A stretch of 64,000 nt of DNA from Faecalicatena sp. Marseille-Q4148 (GCA_018228665.1 CP073692.1:62001-126000), one strand, 5' to 3'; shown: positions 42,912-52,266, counted from the first letter of the stretch. A program made the numbers and translations. The notes: a model not told the origin generated them from the letters alone.

Positions 42912-43910
42912 TTGATAGAAGTAAGAAATCTCGTAAAACGTTATGGGACACATACAGCAGTTGATCATTTGAGTTTTACAGTGAAGCGAGGTCAGATCTA
43001 CGGGTTTCTCGGACCGAATGGAGCCGGTAAATCAACAACAATGAATATTATGACAGGGTATCTTGGAGCAACCGAAGGAGAAGTTGTAATAAATGGCCAT
43101 GATATTTTAAAAGAACCTGAGCTGGCAAAGAGAAGTATTGGATATCTTCCGGAAATGCCGCCACTTTATCTGGATATGAAAGTAGAAGAGTATCTCCAGT
43201 TTGTGGCTGCCTTAAAAAAATTAAAACGTCATCAGATTGGCGAACAGGTAGAGAAGGTAATTGAGCTTACAAAGATTCAGGACGTACGCGGAAGATTGAT
43301 TAAGAATCTGTCCAAAGGATATAAGCAGAGAGTTGGCTTAGCCCAGGCGATCATCGGTTTCCCGGAAATTATAATTCTGGATGAGCCGACCGTTGGTCTG
43401 GATCCGAAACAGATCATTGAGATCCGTGAGCTGATCCGTGAACTTTCCAAATCCCATACCATCATTTTAAGTTCTCATATTCTTGCAGAAATCAGCGAAG
43501 TTTGCGACTATATTATGATTATTTCTAAAGGGAAATTAGTAGCCAGCGATACGCCGGAAAATCTTGAGAAACAGTTAAAAGGAACGGAGCAGATATTCCT
43601 GCAGGCAAGAGCTTCGGAAGAAAATGTAAAAGAGATTCTTTCCTCTGTGGAGCATATTGTACATATGTCTGTGGAAGTGCTGGAAGATGGAATCACAAGG
43701 ATGACAGTGACACCGGAAGAAGGATTTGATATCCGGGAAGATCTGTTCTTTGCATTTGCCGGGGCCGAATGTCCGCTTCTGGAACTTCAGAAAACAAAGG
43801 CGACGCTGGAGAAAGTATTCCTGGAACTGACACAGAATGAAAAACAGGATGCAGATACGGAGTGTTTGGAAGAAAGCGAGGAGGAAGAGACAGATGAAGG
43901 CAATTTATAA
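42912..43910 (+). CDS. ABC transporter ATP-binding protein (GldA-like)
   Basis: 332-residue ATPase. Walker A is GPNGAGKSTTMN, the signature is LSKGYKQRVGLAQA, and Walker B is IIILDEPTVGLDP. The extended C-terminal domain resembles GldA and similar ABC-2 type ATPases. TTG 42912 is the likely start because GAGGAGGAG lies 6-7 nt upstream. It opens a four-gene cluster: ATPase, permease, GldG-like and DUF4340. Its last 17 bp overlap the permease gene. The cluster is found in many non-gliding bacteria, so its cargo is unknown. Confidence 0.86.
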   Translation: MIEVRNLVKRYGTHTAVDHLSFTVKRGQIYGFLGPNGAGKSTTMNIMTGYLGATEGEVVINGHDILKEPELAKRSIGYLPEMPPLYLDMKVEEYLQFVAALKKLKRHQIGEQVEKVIELTKIQDVRGRLIKNLSKGYKQRVGLAQAIIGFPEIIILDEPTVGLDPKQIIEIRELIRELSKSHTIILSSHILAEISEVCDYIMIISKGKLVASDTPENLEKQLKGTEQIFLQARASEENVKEILSSVEHIVHMSVEVLEDGITRMTVTPEEGFDIREDLFFAFAGAECPLLELQKTKATLEKVFLELTQNEKQDADTECLEESEEEETDEGNL

Positions 43911-44760
43911 ACGGGAGCTTGGTTCTTATTTCCAGTCGATGACAGGGTATCTTTTTATCTCGGTATTGACTGCAGTAGCAGGAATCTATTTCATGGCATA
44001 TAACTTAAATGCCGGATATCCGTATTTTTCTTATGCACTGTCCGGAACGATGTTTATTCTGATTATTAGTATTCCGATTTTGACGATGAAGAGTTTTGCG
44101 GAAGAAAGAAAGAGCAAGAGCGATCAGCTGCTTTTGACATCACCGGTGACAGTTTTTGATATTGTTCTTGGAAAATATATGGCAATGGCAACCGTGTTTG
44201 CAGTACCGAATCTGATTTTCTGTATGTTCCCTCTGATTATTAAGGCAGAAGGAAATGCATATCTAAAAGTAGATTATTTATCGATTCTTGTTTATTTTCT
44301 GCTTGGATGTGTTTATATTGCAGTGGGAATGTTTGTTTCATCATTAACAGAGAGTCAGATCATTGCAGCAGTTGGTTCGTTTGGAGCGCTTTTAATCTTA
44401 TTTTTATGGGACAGTCTTGTCGGATTTCTTCCATCCGGTGCATTTGCATGTATGATCGGAATGATTGCATTTGCCAGTCTGCTAGTGTATTTCGTGCACC
44501 AGATGATGAAAAACTGGATTGTGACCGGCATACTGGAAGGGGTTGTGGTCATTATTGCCTTTGCAGTTTATTTTGTAAAATCCAGTCTGTATGAGGGACT
44601 GTTGGAAAAATTTTTTGGAAAGCTATCTCTTTACAGCGTTTTCTCCGATATTGCGTCCAATCATTTGCTGGATGTAAGCGGATTGTTTGTATTTCTTTCC
44701 ATGATTGTCATATTTATTTTCCTGACAATTCAGAGCATTCAGAAGAGACGGTGGAGTTAG
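43894..44760 (+). CDS. ABC-2 type permease (GldF-like)
   Basis: 288 residues with six hydrophobic helices. The start KAIYKRELGSYFQSMTGYLF and the segment RKSKSDQLLLTSPVTV are typical of GldF-like permeases. I chose ATG 43894 with GAGGAGGAAGAG upstream; an earlier in-frame ATG (43837) would add 19 basic residues. It pairs with the ATPase and with the next protein. Confidence 0.83.
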   Translation: MKAIYKRELGSYFQSMTGYLFISVLTAVAGIYFMAYNLNAGYPYFSYALSGTMFILIISIPILTMKSFAEERKSKSDQLLLTSPVTVFDIVLGKYMAMATVFAVPNLIFCMFPLIIKAEGNAYLKVDYLSILVYFLLGCVYIAVGMFVSSLTESQIIAAVGSFGALLILFLWDSLVGFLPSGAFACMIGMIAFASLLVYFVHQMMKNWIVTGILEGVVVIIAFAVYFVKSSLYEGLLEKFFGKLSLYSVFSDIASNHLLDVSGLFVFLSMIVIFIFLTIQSIQKRRWS

Positions 44761-44772
44761 GAGGAGAAGATT

Positions 44773-46203
44773 GTGAAGAAAATAAAAGAGATGTTTACAA
44801 CAGCCCATAGCAGAAACGGAGCATATAGCGTTGGAATGACAGCGGTTGTCATTGCGATTGTCATAGTACTGAATATGATCGTATCACAGCTTCCGGACAA
44901 TCTTCGTTCCATTGATGTCAGCGACAGTAAGATTTATGAGATTACAAAAACAAGCCGGGAAATTTTGAAAAATTTGGAGAAAAAGGTAAAACTGACTGTG
45001 CTTTCAGAGGAAACGCAGGCGGATAAACGGATTCGGACATTTATCAATAAATACGCAGATCTTTCCGATGAGGTTGAAGTGGAATGGGTAGATCCCGTGC
45101 TGCATCCTTCTGTACTCAGTGAAAATGATGCCAGTGCGGATACAGTCATTGTTTCTTGTGAAGAAACCGGAAAAGATACAAAGATTGCTTTTTCAGATAT
45201 GATTCAATATGATATGTCTTCCTATTATACAACCGGGCAGGTAACGGAAAGTGGTTTTGATGCAGAAGGGCAGCTGACAAGTGCAGTCAATTATGTGACC
45301 AATGATACAACAAAAAAATTATATCGCACTTCAGGGCATGGAGAAGATGCGTTTGGAACAAATTTTACAGATCTGACAGATAAATCCAATCTGACAATTA
45401 CAGAACTGAATCTTGTGATGACGCAGACGATCCCGGAAGACTGCGATCTTCTTTTGATGAATGGACCGGTAAAAGACATTTCAGAAGAAGAAAAGACGGC
45501 GATCTCAAACTATCTGCAAGGTGGAGGCAATGTCATGCTGTTTCTTGGAGATACCGATGAGGAATTGCCGAATCTGGAAAGCTTAATGAAAGAGTATGGA
45601 CTGGAAACGGCAGAAGGATATATTGCAGATCCGTCAAGATGTCTTCAGAATAATTATTATTATGTTTTTCCACTGTTAAATGCATCCGGAGATCTGGCAG
45701 AAGGGTTGTCTACAGAAATGATTCTTGCAGCCAATACGCATGGAATGACAACAACAGATCCGGCGCGGGATACGATTGAAGTAACTTCGATTCTTACGAC
45801 AAGCAATGATGCGCATGCGGTTACAGAAACATCGCAGGAGCAGGGGACTTATGTCATTGGAGCAGTTGCAGAGGAGACACTTTCTGATACAGATGAGGAA
45901 GAGAAGGAGGATGCGGAAAGTAAAGGAAAACAATCCCGATTCACAGTATTTGGAAGTAATTCAATCATTGATTCACAATTGACAGGGATGTTTTCGACAC
46001 TGGACAATATGACATTGGTTATGAATGCGGTAACAGCCAACTTCGATGACGTGCAGAATGTGTCAATCGAAGCAAAATCTCTTGGAATTTCTTATAATAC
46101 AATGCAGCATGCAGATATCTTTAGCCTTCTTGTTATTTTCGGGATTCCGCTTGTGATTCTTGGTTTCGGAATGTCTGTCTGGATGAAACGGCGTAAGGCA
46201 TAG
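44773..46203 (+). CDS. GldG-like membrane protein
   Basis: 476-residue protein with one N-terminal helix (about residues 20-40), a large external region (ITKTSREILKNLEKKVKLTVLSEET, the GldG-type ABC-associated region), an acidic loop near 375-385, and a C-terminal helix. The start is GTG 44773 with GGAGGAGAAG upstream. It sits 12 bp after the permease and before the DUF4340 protein, the usual order of this transport module. The substrate is not known. Confidence 0.8.
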   Translation: MKKIKEMFTTAHSRNGAYSVGMTAVVIAIVIVLNMIVSQLPDNLRSIDVSDSKIYEITKTSREILKNLEKKVKLTVLSEETQADKRIRTFINKYADLSDEVEVEWVDPVLHPSVLSENDASADTVIVSCEETGKDTKIAFSDMIQYDMSSYYTTGQVTESGFDAEGQLTSAVNYVTNDTTKKLYRTSGHGEDAFGTNFTDLTDKSNLTITELNLVMTQTIPEDCDLLLMNGPVKDISEEEKTAISNYLQGGGNVMLFLGDTDEELPNLESLMKEYGLETAEGYIADPSRCLQNNYYYVFPLLNASGDLAEGLSTEMILAANTHGMTTTDPARDTIEVTSILTTSNDAHAVTETSQEQGTYVIGAVAEETLSDTDEEEKEDAESKGKQSRFTVFGSNSIIDSQLTGMFSTLDNMTLVMNAVTANFDDVQNVSIEAKSLGISYNTMQHADIFSLLVIFGIPLVILGFGMSVWMKRRKA

Positions 46204-46262
46204 GGTGGAAAACAGAGCATTGCGCATGTAATAGCATAAAATATAAAGATGGAGGGTTAATC

Positions 46263-47162
46263 GTGAAAAGAAATAAAATAGTATTTCTGCTTGGTATACT
46301 TGTCATCTTGATCGGATGTTATGTCGGTCTGCAGTTTTGGAATGAATCAAAGGCGGCAAAAGAAGAGCAAAAGGAAGCAAAAGCAGTAAAGGTTAAGACG
46401 CTGGAAGCGCTTACGGAAATTTCTTACACTTATAATGAAAGTAAATTTGTTTTTGAAAAAAAGGATGGAACGTGGATCTATGCACCGGATGAGAAGTTTC
46501 CATTAGAGCAGACATATGTGGAAACGATGGAAAATACATTTAGTACAATTCAGGCAGAGCGGGAATTGGAGGGAGCAGACGCTCTGGAGGATTATGGTCT
46601 GGAGCAGCCGGCATATACGATTCATCTGAAAAATGAAGCGGGCGAAGAGACGAATATTTATATTGGAAACAGCGTCAATGATGGATATTATATGACGGTA
46701 GGAGACAAGAGCAAAGTGTACACCGTTTCTTCTTCTGTACTCAGTCCGATTCAGTATGATCTCATGTCACTGCTCAGCAATGATGCCTTTCCGTATATTA
46801 ATTCGGGACAGTTGGAAAAGGTTGTTATGACAAAGAAGGACAAGACAGAAACATTTTTAAAAGACGAGGAAGATGCCATAACAACTTTAGAAAGTGCGAT
46901 CGGAGGAATTACGTTAAGCGATTGTGCAGATTACTATATGGAAGCAGCAGAAGCAGATGCTTATGGGATGGATGAGAAAAATGTTACGAAAGTAGAGGTT
47001 ACCTATACTGACAGCAATGAGAAAGAACAGGAATTTACATTTTATATTGGAGCAACAGATTCCGAGGGAGAAAACCGATATGTAAAACTGGGAGAATCTC
47101 ACATTATTTATAAAGTAGACAGAACGAAGTTCCAGGAGATGGACACGTTGTTTGAAAAATAA
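46263..47162 (+). CDS. DUF4340 domain protein
   Basis: 299-residue protein with an N-terminal membrane anchor (IVFLLGILVILIGCYVGLQFW) and an outside part made of repeats of the DUF4340 type (FEKKDGTWIYAPDEKFPLEQTYVETMEN; LEDYGLEQPAYTIHLKN). It ends the GldA-type operon. GTG 46263 has GGAGGG upstream. A role as outer partner or cargo-handling subunit is inferred from gene order only. Confidence 0.78.
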   Translation: MKRNKIVFLLGILVILIGCYVGLQFWNESKAAKEEQKEAKAVKVKTLEALTEISYTYNESKFVFEKKDGTWIYAPDEKFPLEQTYVETMENTFSTIQAERELEGADALEDYGLEQPAYTIHLKNEAGEETNIYIGNSVNDGYYMTVGDKSKVYTVSSSVLSPIQYDLMSLLSNDAFPYINSGQLEKVVMTKKDKTETFLKDEEDAITTLESAIGGITLSDCADYYMEAAEADAYGMDEKNVTKVEVTYTDSNEKEQEFTFYIGATDSEGENRYVKLGESHIIYKVDRTKFQEMDTLFEK

Positions 47163-47187
47163 ATGTATGTAAAATATGTATTAATCT

Positions 47188-47238
47188 AAAAAAGAAAGGT
47201 TTTCTGCAGAAAAAATGTGCAGAAAACCTTTCTTTTTT
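47188..47238 (+). terminator. Intrinsic terminator
   Basis: A perfect 21-bp stem (arm AAAAAAGAAAGGTTTTCTGC) with a 9-nt loop and a T-rich 3' arm. It ends the GldA-type operon. Confidence 0.9.
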
Positions 47239-47240
47239 GG

Positions 47241-47269
47241 TTGCATTTTGGAGGAAAATCCAGTATACT
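47241..47269 (+). promoter_or_regulatory. Sigma-A promoter of the guanine deaminase leader
   Basis: TTGCAT (47241-47246), 17 bp, TATACT (47264-47269). Confidence 0.65.
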
Positions 47270-47299
47270 ATGTAAGGTTAAAAAAGTGAATACAGGAAC

Positions 47300-47407
47300 A
47301 TTTATATAAGCCCATAATTGGTTGGGCGTCTCTACTAACTACCGTAAATAGTTACCTATAAATCATCTGTCGGATTGAAGGGGAAACTATCTGTACGGTA
47401 TTTTTTT
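47300..47407 (+). promoter_or_regulatory. Purine (guanine-type) riboswitch with transcription terminator
   Basis: P1 is ATTTATA (47300-47306) with TATAAAT (47357-47363), P2 is GCCCA with TGGGC, J2/3 reads GTCTCTAC, and P3 is TAACTA with TAGTTA around loop CCGTAAA. The ligand-pairing position is C (canonical C74), so guanine or hypoxanthine is expected. The terminator that follows pairs TACCGTA and ATAGTT (47340-47353) with AACTAT and TACGGTA (47385-47400) before seven T. Its 5' arm is the P3 3' region, so ligand binding should prevent it. Confidence 0.85.
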
Positions 47408-47453
47408 GTGCAAAAAAACAGAAACAGGTGGATTTCCGGAAAGGAGTTTGTGG

Positions 47454-48734
47454 ATGAAACAGAAAAATTTTGTATTAAAAGGGGATATTTGTTACAGCAA
47501 AACGAAGCAGGAATTGATTACGAAAGAAAATCATTTCCTTGTATGTGAGGATGGACGGATTACCGGAGTATTTCCGGAACTTCCAGAGGCATATGAGAAT
47601 TTACCGCTCCATGACTGCAGCGGTCAGCTTATTATTCCGGGCCTGGTAGATCTTCATGTGCATGCGCCGCAGTATACATTCCGTGGAATGGGAATGGATA
47701 TGGAACTTCTGGACTGGCTGGACACAAGGACATTTCCGGAAGAAACAAGATATGAAGAGATTTCTTATGCAGAGAAAGCGTATCGGATGTTTGTAGGAGA
47801 TCTTCAAAGAAGCGCGACAACAAGAGCGTGTATTTTTGCTACGCGTCATGAGGAAGCAACTGTACGTTTGATGGAACTTCTGGAAGAAGCAGGAGTTTGT
47901 GCTTACGTTGGAAAAGTATGTATGGATCGTAATAGTCCGGATCCGCTCCGGGAATTGGATGCGGATACCTCGGCAAATGCGACGAAGCGCTGGATTTCGG
48001 CATGTCAGGAAAAAGGATTTTCCCGTGTGAAACCAATTCTGACACCGCGTTTTATTCCGACTTGCACAGACGAATTGATGGAACAGCTCAGTGAGATTCA
48101 AAAACAGTATCAACTTCCGATGCAGTCCCATTTGTCTGAGAATATCGGAGAGATTGCATGGGTAAAAGAACTTTGTCCGTGGTCAGAAAGCTACGGAGAA
48201 GCTTATGAGCATTTTGGGCTGTTTGGAAAAGAAGTGCCGACAATTATGGCGCATTGTGTACATTCTACGAAGGAAGAGCGGGAAAAAATGCTGAACAACG
48301 GTGTATTTATTGCACACTGCCCACAGTCCAATACAAACCTTTCATCAGGAATTGCTCCGGTCAGAGTTTACCTTGAAGAAAATCATCGGATTGGACTTGG
48401 AAGCGATATTGCGGGAGGCGCATCTCTTTCTATCTTCCGTGCGATGACAGATGCCATTCAGATGTCAAAAATGCGTTGGCGTCTTGTAAATGAAGAAGAG
48501 AAACCGGTAACGGTAGAAGAAGCTTTCTTTATGGGAACGAAGGGCGGCGGTGCGTTCTTTGGAAATGTAGGAAGCTTTGAACCGGGGTATGAGGCTGATA
48601 TTCTTGTATTAGATGAGAGCAGAATTCCATCTGTTGAGAAACTGACAGTGCGGGATCGTCTGGAACGTTTTCTTTACCTGTGCACAGATGCTGATGTGAA
48701 AGAAAAATATGTAGCGGGAGAAAAGTTATTTTAA
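47454..48734 (+). CDS. guaD: Guanine deaminase
   Basis: 426-residue amidohydrolase that turns guanine into xanthine and ammonia. The metal ligands lie in PGLVDLHVHAPQ, QSHLSE, HCVHST and GLGSDIAGG, and the MELLDWLDTRTFPEE stretch is characteristic of GuaD. ATG 47454 follows AAGGAG by 7 nt. It is directly downstream of the guanine riboswitch, which is probably an ON switch: excess guanine would allow transcription of the enzyme that removes it. The corrinoid gene downstream has its own promoter. Confidence 0.9.
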   Translation: MKQKNFVLKGDICYSKTKQELITKENHFLVCEDGRITGVFPELPEAYENLPLHDCSGQLIIPGLVDLHVHAPQYTFRGMGMDMELLDWLDTRTFPEETRYEEISYAEKAYRMFVGDLQRSATTRACIFATRHEEATVRLMELLEEAGVCAYVGKVCMDRNSPDPLRELDADTSANATKRWISACQEKGFSRVKPILTPRFIPTCTDELMEQLSEIQKQYQLPMQSHLSENIGEIAWVKELCPWSESYGEAYEHFGLFGKEVPTIMAHCVHSTKEEREKMLNNGVFIAHCPQSNTNLSSGIAPVRVYLEENHRIGLGSDIAGGASLSIFRAMTDAIQMSKMRWRLVNEEEKPVTVEEAFFMGTKGGGAFFGNVGSFEPGYEADILVLDESRIPSVEKLTVRDRLERFLYLCTDADVKEKYVAGEKLF

Positions 48735-48749
48735 TTACAGATTTTTCGC

Positions 48750-48778
48750 TAGTCAGAAATGGGATATCTTGGTACAAT
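48750..48778 (+). promoter_or_regulatory. Promoter of the corrinoid module
   Basis: TAGTCA (48750-48755), 17 bp, TACAAT (48773-48778), with a TGG extended -10. Confidence 0.5.
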
Positions 48779-48869
48779 ATCTTTATGGGAATTGGTAATG
48801 ATTTTATGCATCGCAGCTCAGATTGGGCAAACCGGATGCAGATGATTATCAGAGAAAGGAAGAAAGAAG

Positions 48870-49538
48870 ATGAACCAGGAGGAATTATTAAAAAAACTTG
48901 CAGAATCAGTCGTAGAGATGGAAGAAGAGGACGCAGTTGCATATTCGAAAGAATATCTGGAAGCAGGATATGATCCGGTGGAAGGGATAGGAAAAGGGCT
49001 TGCAGCAGGAATGGATCAGGCGGGAAGGCTTTATGAGGAGGAAGAATACTATATTCCGGAGCTTTTGCTTTGTTCAGATGCGATGTATGCCGGAATGGAA
49101 GTATTCCGTCCGTATTTGCTAAAGAACCGGTCGGAGAGCAATTCCTATAAGGCAGTTATCGGTGTTGTGGAAGGAGATATCCATGATATCGGAAAGAATC
49201 TGTTTAAGATTATGCTGGAAACATGTGGATTTGAAGTGATTGATCTTGGCAAAGACGTACCGCCGTCTGTTTTTATTGAAACAGTTAAGAAAGAAGGGGC
49301 GCATCTGATCGGAATGTCTACGCTGATGACAACTACAATGGAGAATATGAACCGGGTTATGGATCTTTTGAAAGAAGAAGGACTCCGTGATAAAGTCGTT
49401 GTCATGGTGGGCGGAGGCCCGATTTCTCAGGAATTTGCAGAGAAGATTGGTGCAGACGGTTATGAGAGAGAAGCATCGAAAGCAGCGCGGTTGGCGTTGG
49501 AGCTCGTAGAGAGGAAGATCAACAATGCCGCGTATTAA
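48870..49538 (+). CDS. Corrinoid protein of a methyltransferase system
   Basis: 222-residue methyl carrier (MtaC/MtbC-like). The N-terminal four-helix cap region is at 1-90, and the cobalamin-binding Rossmann domain holds the motif GDIHDIGKN at 102-110, with His 105 as the lower axial cobalt ligand. STLMTTTMENM and the GGG at VGGGPIS complete the motif set. In acetogens and methanogens such proteins carry a methyl group from a substrate methyltransferase to a folate- or CoM-specific one. Here the next gene (overlapping by 14 bp) is the activator. Confidence 0.9.
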   Translation: MNQEELLKKLAESVVEMEEEDAVAYSKEYLEAGYDPVEGIGKGLAAGMDQAGRLYEEEEYYIPELLLCSDAMYAGMEVFRPYLLKNRSESNSYKAVIGVVEGDIHDIGKNLFKIMLETCGFEVIDLGKDVPPSVFIETVKKEGAHLIGMSTLMTTTMENMNRVMDLLKEEGLRDKVVVMVGGGPISQEFAEKIGADGYEREASKAARLALELVERKINNAAY

Positions 49539-51171
49539 GATTGTCGGGGAAAAGGAGACTTTTACCTGCACAGCCGGGGAGAATCTGCTTCAGAGTCTGA
49601 AAAAACATGGAGTATATGTGGATAATCCCTGTGGCGGCAGAGGTACTTGTGGAAAATGTAAAGTAAGGCTGACAGAAGGATCACTTGGGTCGTGGCAGGA
49701 GGGCGAACGTGACAAACTTTCCGAAAAAGAGTTGGAAGAAGGCTTTCGTCTTGCCTGTCTTTGTGCAGTCAGGGATGATATCACGATTGCACTGCCGGAA
49801 AAAGCGCACTATGAAGGGCTTGTATCCGGGGAAAGTGCAGTCTATCAGAGAGAGATGAAACACAATCATTTCTCAAAAGGAGAACTGGGAGCGGCAATTG
49901 ATCTGGGAACAACAACAGTGGCAGCAGCGCTCATTGAGCTGGAAACAGGAAATGAACTGGGAGCAGTTTCCGGACTGAATGCCCAGGCAGTACATGGTTT
50001 GGATGTGTTAAGCAGGATTACCTATGAAACAGAAGAAGGAGAACGTGCTGTCAGAGAGCTGCAGCATCTGATTGTGGATCAGCTCAACGATATGCTTTTT
50101 CAGATGCTTTGTAAGATAGAAGGAAAAAGTATCCGGGAAGAATCCGGGGAGCAGTTTGACCGGACAGGACAGAACAGCAGAAAGCTTACGAGAATTACTG
50201 TATCAGGAAACTGTACAATGCTCCATATGCTTCTCGGTGTGAGTGCAAAGAAGATTGGGAGAGCGCCATATGAACCGGAATTTCTTGAAGAACAGGAAAT
50301 AGATGCAAAACAGATTGGACTTGCCTTTCCGAATGCAAAGCTCATTTGCCTTCCTTCCATATCTGCTTATGTAGGAGGGGATATTACTTCGGGACTCTAT
50401 GCAGCAGGGATCGACTCTGAGCGGGGCAATCTATTGTTCATTGATATCGGGACAAATGGAGAAATGGCGCTGAAAAGTAATGGAAGGTACCTGGCCTGTT
50501 CCTGCGCGGCGGGACCGGCTCTGGAAGGGATGAATATCAGCAATGGTATGCGGGCTTCCCGGGGAGCGATTGAAAATCTTGCTGCAGAGGGGAAAAAACT
50601 TTGCTGTACGGTGATCGGCACAAATAAAGCATCAGGAATCTGTGGCAGTGGAATACTGGCAGCAGTGAGGACGTTTCTGAAAACAGGTATGCTGCTGCCG
50701 GGAGGCAATATTTTAAAAACAGAATCTCTTGAAGAAGAAGACTGGAGAAACGCATATCTCCGAAAAGAGAAGGGAAAAAGAAGTATTTGGACAGGCTGCG
50801 GGGATATTGCAGTAACGCAGTCAGATATCCGCCAGGTTCAGCTGGCGAAAGGAGCGTTACTTTCCGGAATACAGACACTTTTTGAGAGAAGCGGTCTTTG
50901 TTATGAGGAATGTGATAAAGTTATTGTAGCGGGACAGTTTGGAAAGCATCTTCCGGAGGAGAGTCTGATCGAAACAGGGATCTTGCCGGAAGCATTTCGG
51001 GGCAAAATTTCCTATGCAGGAAATACTTCACTGGAAGGCGCAAAAGCAGCGCTTTTATCAGATGAAGCACGGGAAGCAATGAAAACCATTGCAGGAACAG
51101 TAGAATATTTTGAACTGGGAGCGACAGAAGGTTATGAAGCGCTGTTTATAAAAAGTCTCCGGTTTCCGTAG
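49525..51171 (+). CDS. Corrinoid reductive activator (RACo/RamA-like, 2Fe-2S plus ASKHA domain)
   Basis: 548-residue protein. The N-terminal [2Fe-2S] domain has Cys 36, 42, 45 and one of Cys 78/80 (NPCGGRGTCGKCKVRL). The rest is the ASKHA ATPase-like domain (LGAAIDLGTTTVAAALIELE; GNLLFIDIGTNGEMALK). These enzymes use ATP to put the inactive Co(II) form of corrinoid proteins back to Co(I). The gene starts inside the corrinoid gene end (ATG 49525, GAGGAAG 7 nt upstream), a translational coupling that fits joint function. Confidence 0.9.
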   Translation: MPRIKIVGEKETFTCTAGENLLQSLKKHGVYVDNPCGGRGTCGKCKVRLTEGSLGSWQEGERDKLSEKELEEGFRLACLCAVRDDITIALPEKAHYEGLVSGESAVYQREMKHNHFSKGELGAAIDLGTTTVAAALIELETGNELGAVSGLNAQAVHGLDVLSRITYETEEGERAVRELQHLIVDQLNDMLFQMLCKIEGKSIREESGEQFDRTGQNSRKLTRITVSGNCTMLHMLLGVSAKKIGRAPYEPEFLEEQEIDAKQIGLAFPNAKLICLPSISAYVGGDITSGLYAAGIDSERGNLLFIDIGTNGEMALKSNGRYLACSCAAGPALEGMNISNGMRASRGAIENLAAEGKKLCCTVIGTNKASGICGSGILAAVRTFLKTGMLLPGGNILKTESLEEEDWRNAYLRKEKGKRSIWTGCGDIAVTQSDIRQVQLAKGALLSGIQTLFERSGLCYEECDKVIVAGQFGKHLPEESLIETGILPEAFRGKISYAGNTSLEGAKAALLSDEAREAMKTIAGTVEYFELGATEGYEALFIKSLRFP

Positions 51172-51190
51172 GGGAAATCGGAGACTTTTT
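51150..51190. terminator. Bidirectional terminator containing the activator stop codon
   Basis: A 12-bp perfect stem AAAAAGTCTCCG with CGGAGACTTTTT. The TAG stop of the activator (51169-51171) is in its loop side. It faces the convergent methyltransferase gene as well. Confidence 0.85.
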
Positions 51191-51198
51191 GTTGATTC

Positions 51199-52266
51199 TT
51201 ATATACTATATTTGCCATAAAGTCTTGCGGCATCCATAAACCAGTCAACTTTTTGAATTTCAGTTCCGAGAGGGATATTGCATCCCGGAGCAATGGTATA
51301 GCCTTTTGGAATATTGCGTCCTTTTTCTACACAGTCTTTCACAGATGCAAAAATATCATCTTTCGTGCCAAGCATGATTACATCTACCGGAGGAACATTT
51401 CCGAGGATTGAGAAATAATCACCCAGTTCCTGACCGGCAAGAGCCAGATCTACCACGTTGTCGATGCTCAGAGAACAGATATCAAGCTGCTTGATATATT
51501 TCCAGATACCGACAGTATTTCCGCACATATGAAGGCTTGGCTTAGCGCCTGTCTTTTCATAGATATAAGTACAGAGTTCTTTCATATAACTGAAAACAAA
51601 CTTTTCGTACATTTTTGGAGAGATCAGACTTCCGGATGCAACCGGATCTGCGAAACCGAATCCCACACCGAGAGGTGCGATGGCATCTACACAGTTTTTG
51701 ATACTGTCTGTGACAATCCGCATCAGATGGTGTACACGTTCCGGTTTCTTCAGACAGTCCTTTAAAAGCCGGTCTGTACCAACGAGAAAAGCACAGACAG
51801 TAAATGGACCGCCAAGGCTTGAGCCAACACCGGAAATACCATGTGCAGCTTCTGTCAGCATCTCAAGAGCTTCCATAGCGCCTTTGATATAAGGATTGGT
51901 ATGGGGATTGACCGGTTCGAGTGCGTTGAATGCATCGTCATTGTCAATTGCGGCAGATCCGATATAAGGGATACTGTCTTCCGGATAGATTACATTAGCG
52001 CCAAGAGCGGCGGCAAGTCCCATAGAGTTTGGACCGGCGCCGATGCCGTCCAGCCCATATCGCTCAAAGGAAGCAATCTCGCCTTCTGCAATTAATTTTG
52101 GATTGTTTTCGTATTCCCGGATATTTGTGCATCCAATCAGATGGGCGCTGATCTCACCGAGGAAAGGCACGCATGGAAGACGGTCGTAAGGGCATCCTTC
52201 TGCAATCGCCTGTGCCCGTTCTAACGGAGTCATCTCATCCAGGGGATGTGGTTGTAATCGTTTCAT
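51199..52266 (-). CDS. Zinc-type methyltransferase of the uroporphyrinogen decarboxylase fold (MtaA/MtvB-like)
   Basis: 355-residue TIM-barrel protein of the UroD superfamily. His 246 and Cys 248 (SLHMCGN) and Cys 329 (IAPGCNIP) are placed like the zinc ligands of MtaA/MtbA and of acetogen O-demethylase methyltransferases. This points to corrinoid methyl transfer, not to heme synthesis. ATG 52266 is preceded by AAAGGAGC. It is last in the operon after an ABC importer, facing the corrinoid protein and its activator. The methyl donor is unknown. Confidence 0.85.
   Translation of the reverse strand: MKRLQPHPLDEMTPLERAQAIAEGCPYDRLPCVPFLGEISAHLIGCTNIREYENNPKLIAEGEIASFERYGLDGIGAGPNSMGLAAALGANVIYPEDSIPYIGSAAIDNDDAFNALEPVNPHTNPYIKGAMEALEMLTEAAHGISGVGSSLGGPFTVCAFLVGTDRLLKDCLKKPERVHHLMRIVTDSIKNCVDAIAPLGVGFGFADPVASGSLISPKMYEKFVFSYMKELCTYIYEKTGAKPSLHMCGNTVGIWKYIKQLDICSLSIDNVVDLALAGQELGDYFSILGNVPPVDVIMLGTKDDIFASVKDCVEKGRNIPKGYTIAPGCNIPLGTEIQKVDWFMDAARLYGKYSI

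Noticed and set aside
51199..52266. Uroporphyrinogen decarboxylase of heme synthesis
   Set aside because: Zinc-type HxC and Cys ligands and a corrinoid context fit a methyltransferase, and no heme genes are present.
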